64,000 nucleotides of DNA, from assembly GCF_010548305.1 (NCBI RefSeq), contig NZ_JAAGLV010000010.1:186001-250000 (forward strand), written 5' to 3'. This stretch comes from Streptomyces sp. SID13031 (GTDB lineage Bacteria > Actinomycetota > Actinomycetes > Propionibacteriales > Kribbellaceae). Of the stretch, positions 58,609-64,000 are shown piece after piece (the stretch's first letter is position 1; every line of letters starts with the position of its first letter). The translations under genes and the position numbers were made by a program. Below the pieces are notes generated by a model. It was not told the DNA's origin. It was given only the letters and a program-made list of their open reading frames with translations, and did no database searches.

Positions 58609-60990
58609 TCAGTTCAGGGCGAAGAGGCGGGTGCCGTCGCTGAAGATGGGGCGGGCGGTGGCGACCGTGACGGCCGGCTTGTTGCAGGTCACCTTCTTGG
58701 TGTCGGCCATCGAGGCTGCTGTCGGGCCGGGGACCAGTGGCCGCGGTTGGACGCCGGTGGTGCCGATCATGACGGGGGAGCAGCTGCCGCCGGGCTGGGG
58801 CATCAAGGTGACCACCCGGCCGTCGGGGAGCAGGCCGAAGCCGTCCCGGGGGAACTCGGGCTGCTGGAGCTGCGGGGGGACCGACAGCAGGTGGTGCCAC
58901 TGCGGGGTGCCGTCCGACGGGCTCAGTGCGGAGATGTCGTACGTCTGGTCCTCGCCGACCTCGTTGCTCGTCCTGCAGGTCACCAGCACGATTGAGGAGT
59001 GCGTCGCGGCGAGCTGTGCGTCGCAGGACGACCGCCCGAGCCGCGGCCTCGGCGTACCGGGCAGTGCGTTGACCCATTGGATGCTGCCATCGTTGACGTC
59101 CACTGACCACTGGTGCAGAGTCCCACCGGCCGCGCCGGTCCAGACGAGCCCGGAGACCTCACGGGTGTCCGGTACTGCGACCAGCTCGCCGATCCACGTG
59201 CTCGGGTCCAGCTCGGCGCTCAGTTCGAACTTGATGCCCAGGTTGACCTCCCAGCGCTGGTCGCCATCCGTGAGGTCCAGCCCACGCACGACCGCGCCGT
59301 TGCCACCACAAGCGTCCACCACGACCGCCTGGTCGTTCAGCAGCACGCCCTGAGTCACAGCGCACTTCAGTCGCGCCCGCCAGTGCGTCGGGCTGCTCAC
59401 GCCGTGCGCGACGACATCCTTACCCTCTGCCACCAGCAGTTGCTTCTCATCGACAGCGAGAGCCACGCCGTCCGTGTGGACCTCGGTGAGCACCTTGCCG
59501 GTCGCTGCATCCAGTACTGCGTACGTCGGCAGGTCGATGCCACGGGGAGCATGCCCGTCGTCGTACGGCAGGTGCGCGGCAATGGTCCGGCCGTCACTGG
59601 AGACCAGCAGTCCGTCGGAGCCGTTGGAGGCGGCGTCGTCCACATCCGCTCGCGTGTACCTCCACCGGATCTGACCAGTGGCCGCGTCGGACATCACTAC
59701 TCCGTCCGACCGCAGTTCGGCCACGCCGCCCACGGTCCCGGCGATCGCGCCCGTTGCGGGCACCTCCCGGCTCCAGGCGACACCGCCGTCGAGCTGCACC
59801 GGCAGTACGCCGGGCGGCACGGTCGCAGTCGTGCTCACAGTGTTGGCGGTCTCGAGCCGGGCCTGCACGAAGGGCTCACCGGCCGACACCATGATCCAGG
59901 CGAGCAGAGAGGCACACACGACGGTCACGCCAACACTCAGCGCCCGAGGCGGAGACAACGCGTACGGCGGAGCCAGCCGCAACCGTCTCGCCAGCCCCAG
60001 CAACGCACCGGCGAGCAGCAAGGCGACAGAGGCGAGCATCAGGTACGGCCAGCGCTCGCTCATGGCCGCACCGGGCTGAGCCGACGGCCACTGCCACCAG
60101 CAGATCCCGATCGCGATCACCCCGACGACGCCGAACACCAGCGCAGGGATCGTCACAAGTCGAGGCTGAGCCCGCCGGAACCAGGCGCACGCCAACGCGG
60201 CAGCTACCGCAGTACCGGCGATCGGTGCCCAGACCGGGAAGCCCCTGACGTCGTCCGGCTCGGCAGGCCAGTGTGCGGCCGCCCCGAGCCCGCGGCCGAG
60301 TAGTACGGAGGCTGCGATGACGACACCGAGTGCTGCGCCCAGGTAGATCATCGGGATCAGCCCGGCGATCGGGCGAGCCGCCTTCGGGCCCCACTGCTTC
60401 AGCTCGCGCCGGAGGTTCTCCCGGGCCGCCTTCTCCCAGTGCTTGCGACCGTGCTCGGTCGCGTACAGGGAGGTCTCGGCGAGGCTCTGCAGGAACGTCG
60501 TGCGGCCCCTGGCGAAGTCGCGGTCCGCAACGTGCGCGTACTCCGCGCGGATACCGATGGCGTACTCGTCGTACCGGGCGGCGGACAGGCTCAGTACGCG
60601 CAGGTCGGCGTCGCACAGGACCGCGCCGTTCGCATCGCCCGGCTCGCAGTCGTGCTTGGCGGTCAGACGGATCAGCCGGCCGATCTCGGCCACCCGGGCG
60701 GCTTCGACCCCGTACGCCGACAGCTCGAGCTCGGCGAGCTGGGCGGAGACCTCTTCGTTCTCACCCGGGTCGGCCTGCGGGTCGTAGATCGCGTCGTGGA
60801 ACCAGGCGGCCAGCCGGACCGCGTCGGCGTCGTCGGCGGCATCGGTGAGCTCGTCGATGGTCTCGAGCATCTCGGTCAGGTGCCGCAGGTCGTGATAGTG
60901 GCGGTGTTGCTCTGCGTAACGAGCCAGCAGATCATCGCCCAACGGCTGCGCGTGCGGCAGCAGGCGATTCCACTGGTCGCGCAGGTCCAT
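58609..60990 (-). CDS. HD-domain / membrane / PQQ-like propeller fusion protein
   Basis: 793 residues. N-terminal HD-superfamily phosphohydrolase-like domain (about 1-190): RHYHDLRHL, AAWFHDAIYD and LCDADLRVLS supply His, His-Asp and Asp. Four to five membrane helices (about 210-390), then an extracytoplasmic PQQ-like beta-propeller with repeats such as SDAATGQIRWRYTR, DAATGKVLTE and GLDLTDGDQRWEVN. A cytosolic enzyme joined to an outside sensor is inference. Paralog of the gene at the right edge. ATG 60990 is chosen over 61080. Confidence 0.88.
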   Translation of the reverse strand: MDLRDQWNRLLPHAQPLGDDLLARYAEQHRHYHDLRHLTEMLETIDELTDAADDADAVRLAAWFHDAIYDPQADPGENEEVSAQLAELELSAYGVEAARVAEIGRLIRLTAKHDCEPGDANGAVLCDADLRVLSLSAARYDEYAIGIRAEYAHVADRDFARGRTTFLQSLAETSLYATEHGRKHWEKAARENLRRELKQWGPKAARPIAGLIPMIYLGAALGVVIAASVLLGRGLGAAAHWPAEPDDVRGFPVWAPIAGTAVAAALACAWFRRAQPRLVTIPALVFGVVGVIAIGICWWQWPSAQPGAAMSERWPYLMLASVALLLAGALLGLARRLRLAPPYALSPPRALSVGVTVVCASLLAWIMVSAGEPFVQARLETANTVSTTATVPPGVLPVQLDGGVAWSREVPATGAIAGTVGGVAELRSDGVVMSDAATGQIRWRYTRADVDDAASNGSDGLLVSSDGRTIAAHLPYDDGHAPRGIDLPTYAVLDAATGKVLTEVHTDGVALAVDEKQLLVAEGKDVVAHGVSSPTHWRARLKCAVTQGVLLNDQAVVVDACGGNGAVVRGLDLTDGDQRWEVNLGIKFELSAELDPSTWIGELVAVPDTREVSGLVWTGAAGGTLHQWSVDVNDGSIQWVNALPGTPRPRLGRSSCDAQLAATHSSIVLVTCRTSNEVGEDQTYDISALSPSDGTPQWHHLLSVPPQLQQPEFPRDGFGLLPDGRVVTLMPQPGGSCSPVMIGTTGVQPRPLVPGPTAASMADTKKVTCNKPAVTVATARPIFSDGTRLFALN

Positions 60991-61092
60991 GGCGGTGAGT
61001 CTCGCACCCTGCGACGGCCCCCACCGACCGATCCGGGGTTCCCGGTTAGGGTCGTGGCCAAAGCGATATCGGCTCGTCACAAGGAGGACACC

Positions 61093-61974
61093 ATGCGGTT
61101 CGGATTGGTCGGGACCGGGCCATGGGCCAATTTGACCCAGGGGCCGGGCCTGCAGGCCGCTGAGGACGTCGAATTGGTGGGTGTCTGGGGCCGCAACGCG
61201 GACAAGACGAGTGCATTGGCTACAGATCTAAAGACGGCTCCCTATTTCGACTACGCAGAGTTACTTGCGGATGTTGACGCCCTGGCTTTCGCGGTACCTC
61301 CGAACGTGCAGGCGTCGATGGCGCTCGAGGCGGCGGCGGTCGGCAAGCACCTGCTGCTCGACAAGCCCGTCGCCGACTCGCTCGACGACGCCCGCGCCCT
61401 GGCCGACGAGGTGAGCAACGAGGGGATCGCCTCAGTGGTCTTCTTCACCGGCCGGTTCCAGCCGGAGACCCGCGCCTTCTTCGACCAGATCCAGGCGACC
61501 GGCGGCTGGAAGGGTGGCTGGTCGCGGATTCTCGCTTCGCTCGACGCACCCGGTAACCCCTTCGGAGGCTCGGCCTGGCGACGGGAGCAGCGTGGTGCCC
61601 TCTGGGATGTCGGCCCGCACGCCCTCTCCAACCTAATCGGCCTGCTCGGCCCGATCGCCGATCTGCGCGCAGTGGGCGGTGAGGGCGACCTCGTTCACCT
61701 GGTCCTCGCCCACGACTCGGGCGCGACGAGTACCGCGAGCATGACCTTGTCGGCGCCGCCCGACGGCACCAGCTTCGAGACCGGCATCTGGGGAGAGACC
61801 GGTACTGCGATCCTGCCGAGCCCCGAGACTTCAGCCGTCGACGCCTTCGCCCTGGCCGCCACCGAACTGGTAGCCGCAGCCGAGTCCGGCGACACCCACC
61901 CGGTCGACGTCGCCTTCGGCACCCGAGTCGTCGAACTCCTGGCGAACGCAGAAGCCCAGCTGAGCGCAGGCTGA
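61093..61974 (+). CDS. Gfo/Idh/MocA family oxidoreductase
   Basis: 293 residues. FGLVGTGPWANLTQGPGL (GxGxxA-type dinucleotide site, slightly altered), ALAFAVPPNVQ, KHLLLDKPVADSLDDA (the EKP-like motif as DKP) and DVGPHALSNLIGLLG (catalytic D-x-x-x-H). NAD(P)-dependent sugar or inositol-type dehydrogenase; substrate unknown. ATG 61093 follows AAGGAGG. Set between the two propeller paralogs, divergent from one and convergent with the other. Confidence 0.9.
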   Translation: MRFGLVGTGPWANLTQGPGLQAAEDVELVGVWGRNADKTSALATDLKTAPYFDYAELLADVDALAFAVPPNVQASMALEAAAVGKHLLLDKPVADSLDDARALADEVSNEGIASVVFFTGRFQPETRAFFDQIQATGGWKGGWSRILASLDAPGNPFGGSAWRREQRGALWDVGPHALSNLIGLLGPIADLRAVGGEGDLVHLVLAHDSGATSTASMTLSAPPDGTSFETGIWGETGTAILPSPETSAVDAFALAATELVAAAESGDTHPVDVAFGTRVVELLANAEAQLSAG

Positions 61975-62000
61975 TTCAGTGCAGGCTGATTCAGTGCAGG
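61966..62000. repeat. 15-bp tandem repeat at convergent stop codons
   Basis: GCAGGCTGATTCAGT occurs at 61966-61980 and 61981-61995, with GCAGG starting a third copy. The unit holds TGA on the plus and TCA on the other strand; copy 1 stops the oxidoreductase and copy 2 stops the propeller gene. Confidence 0.85.
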
Positions 62001-64000
62001 GCGATGACGCCCGCCGGGCCTGACGTCAGGATCAGGTTCCCGATGGCCACCGGGTCCCGGCTGCAGGAGATCCCCGCCGGCAGCGGAACCTTGCGATAGC
62101 CGGTCTGGTCGATGACGGTGGCCGCGCAGCCGCCTGCGCTGCCGCCCAGGGAGACGACCCGGCCGTCAGCGGTGACGGCGACCCGCGTGCGTGGGTTCAC
62201 CGGTGCCGTGACCTGCCAGGTGGTCTGACCGGTCATCGCATCGATCGCGGTGACCACGGTCTTGGTGTTCTGCTGAGTGTCCGGCCCCGGGCAGTCCACG
62301 ACGATCAGGAGCCGCCCGGCTTCCTTCAGCAGCGTCCGGCACGACCAGCCCGCCGGTACCGGCCAACGCCACTTGGTCTCGCCCGTCCGCGGCTCGATCG
62401 CCACCAGAGCGACCGGTACGTCGGAGTCGCCGCCCGGCTCGGCCACCACGACCAGCCCGCCGACCACGACCGGTCGCCGGTACATGTCGGTCGGCGACTT
62501 GCTCCAGAGCTTCTTGCCGCTCTCCAGGTCGATCCCGGCGACCTCGTCGGGCTCGGAGCCGCAACTGTGTCCGAGGAAGGCGACCACGGTGTCCGAGGTC
62601 GCGACGGCTCCGATATCGGTACAGCGGCCCGGCTCGAAGGTCCACCGGTTGTCGCCGTCCGGATCGACCCCGTGCAGCTTGTCGGAGCCACGGGAGAGCC
62701 GCTCGCCCGTCAGCAGCGGGTCGGCCTCCTGGATGCTGTGGTCCCGCGTACCGCCCGGCCAGGCCGCCTTCCGCTTGCCCGTGTTCGCGTCCAGCAGCAA
62801 GTAGCCGATGTCGGCGAACTCGGCCAGCACGTACTCGCCGTTGCCGGTCGCGACGATGTCCGGCTTCTCGTCCGAGTCGGACCGGCTGTAGCGCCACCGC
62901 AGCTCTCCGGTGGCGGCGTCCAGCATCTCCACCACGCCGCTCTGCCGCGGTACAGCGATCCCGTACTTCGTCCCGATCGCTTCTTCGGCGCCAGCGCTGG
63001 TCAAAGCCCGGCTGACCCAGGTGACGCCACCGTCGAGCACTGACTCGGGCCGCTGGCCGGCCGGACCGCGTGGCCCCTCTGACCGCTCGTTGGAGCCCAG
63101 CACATAGCCCCTGGCCAACGGCTGCACGACCAGTAGGAGCAGTAGCGCGATCACACCCGGTACTGCCAGCCACGAGAGCTGTTGGCCGAGATTCCGGGAG
63201 GGCAGGAAGCGTGCCTTCTTGGTGCGCAAGAGGGAGGCGACCAAGGCCGCAGTACCGGCTAGCAGAAGTAGGAGGAGTGCAGAGATGACCAGTGGAACCC
63301 GGAGGCCGATACCGACGGCCGGATTGGTCACCGGGACCTTTGCCCAGGCAATCAGCAGCCCGGTGACTGCGACAGCAACCACTGTGCCCGCGAGCAGCCG
63401 CGCGCGTTGACTGGCGCTGTGGGACGACCGGAAGAGCACTGGCGCGCAGAAGAGCGAGGACACGGCTAGCGCGACAGGCGGCCAACCAGCCTCGGGCTCC
63501 ACCGCCGGGACCTGCCAGGGTGCGCCGGCGGCGGCTATCGAGGCGACTGCCGCCGCCACTGCCGAGAAGGTCGCCGCAGCCGACAGCGCCGCTTGCTGCC
63601 AGCCACGCCAGGGCGCTGGCAGCTCACTGTCGAGCCCGGCAAGCTCCGCCTCCAGGTTGGCGCGGGCGGCCGTACCCATCCGCTGACGAGCGAGTTGCGT
63701 CCGGTAGAGATGCCCGTCCAGCAGGACCTGCACTTCGTCGTACCGGCGGCCGACGGCGGCAGCGCGGTCGCCCGCGTCCCGGCGTACCTCGGAAGCGTGG
63801 GCGGCGTAGCGGGCCGGAGCCGTCGCCAGGATGCCGTTGACCGCGTCCAGCAGCACATCGCCGTTCGCGTCTCGGCGTGGTGGCGCGTAGGAGTCGGTGG
63901 GTGGTGTCGCCAGGTCGCCGGTCAGCCGGACGAGCCGGGCCACCTCGGCGACGCGGATCGGATCCACCCCGTACGCCGGCAGCGTGCGCTCGACGAGCCG
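61991..64000 (-). CDS. Membrane / PQQ-like propeller protein, paralog (5' part outside window)
   Basis: Open to the right edge; 669 codons are visible. The first visible residues, LPAYGVDPIRVAEVARLVRL, align with SAYGVEAARVAEIGRLIRL of the paralog at 58609-60990, so it should begin with a similar HD region. Within the visible part of that region conservation is poor: TAKHD is lost, and LLDAVNGILA replaces LCDADLRVLS. About six membrane helices follow, then propeller blades (DAATGELRWRYSR, DLESGKKLWSK, IDAMTGQTTWQVT). Possibly a non-enzymatic sister protein. Confidence 0.87.
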   Translation of the reverse strand, partial: RLVERTLPAYGVDPIRVAEVARLVRLTGDLATPPTDSYAPPRRDANGDVLLDAVNGILATAPARYAAHASEVRRDAGDRAAAVGRRYDEVQVLLDGHLYRTQLARQRMGTAARANLEAELAGLDSELPAPWRGWQQAALSAAATFSAVAAAVASIAAAGAPWQVPAVEPEAGWPPVALAVSSLFCAPVLFRSSHSASQRARLLAGTVVAVAVTGLLIAWAKVPVTNPAVGIGLRVPLVISALLLLLLAGTAALVASLLRTKKARFLPSRNLGQQLSWLAVPGVIALLLLLVVQPLARGYVLGSNERSEGPRGPAGQRPESVLDGGVTWVSRALTSAGAEEAIGTKYGIAVPRQSGVVEMLDAATGELRWRYSRSDSDEKPDIVATGNGEYVLAEFADIGYLLLDANTGKRKAAWPGGTRDHSIQEADPLLTGERLSRGSDKLHGVDPDGDNRWTFEPGRCTDIGAVATSDTVVAFLGHSCGSEPDEVAGIDLESGKKLWSKSPTDMYRRPVVVGGLVVVAEPGGDSDVPVALVAIEPRTGETKWRWPVPAGWSCRTLLKEAGRLLIVVDCPGPDTQQNTKTVVTAIDAMTGQTTWQVTAPVNPRTRVAVTADGRVVSLGGSAGGCAATVIDQTGYRKVPLPAGISCSRDPVAIGNLILTSGPAGVIALH

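Overview
The window is one contiguous stretch of a very GC-rich actinobacterial chromosome. Supporting signs are strong G/C preference at third codon positions, many GTG starts, dense TGATG/ATGA stop-start coupling, a stand-alone GroEL of the actinobacterial GroEL2 type behind CIRCE boxes, a LexA box of the GAAC-N4-GTTC kind, and a PknG/GlnX/GlnH locus. Gene content and the frequent AGTACTGCG-type codon context suggest a Kribbella-like member of the Propionibacteriales; that assignment is inference. No rRNA, tRNA, CRISPR array, phage or insertion sequence is visible.

Layout. 1-2.8 kb: 3' part of guaA, a histidine phosphatase and a Tat-exported SGNH hydrolase. 2.8-9 kb: an HSP90-family ATPase coupled to a large TPR protein, with a paralogous TPR gene read divergently. 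9-14.8 kb: TetR/NmrA-like pair with a palindromic operator, a LexA-boxed radical SAM gene, methionine aminopeptidase, a CapA-like lipoprotein and a broken erm(37)-like gene. 14.8-23.4 kb: an asymmetric ABC exporter pair, DUF418 and GDPD genes, and a broken M48 peptidase and GlxA-type regulator among small housekeeping genes. 23.4-30.2 kb: RidA, groEL, secreted GH6, DinB, secreted guanyl RNase and two GNAT genes, one behind a leader peptide.

30.2-42.5 kb is the most striking block: ten same-strand genes, mostly overlapping by 1-4 bp (TelA, XpaC-like, CbxX-type AAA ATPase, GlnX, GlnH, coiled-coil protein, PknG, PP2C phosphatase, VWA protein, FHA protein). It reads as a complete amino-acid sensing and Ser/Thr phosphorylation circuit with kinase, phosphatase and phospho-reader together, three of them sharing N-terminal zinc ribbons.

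42.5-64 kb: a secreted clan-A glycosidase, folA-thyA, an ArsR/SRPBCC operon ending in two broken DHFR-like genes, an HTH/Clp-N pair behind a 47-bp double palindrome that contains its promoter, a multicopper oxidase with two paralogous membrane proteins, LacI/CutC, a second divergent EF-Tu, a class A beta-lactamase, and two paralogous proteins joining a membrane region to a PQQ-like propeller (one with a visible HD domain) flanking an oxidoreductase. Five genes carry frame-changing internal deletions while keeping their natural start and stop, a recurring mode of decay in this segment.
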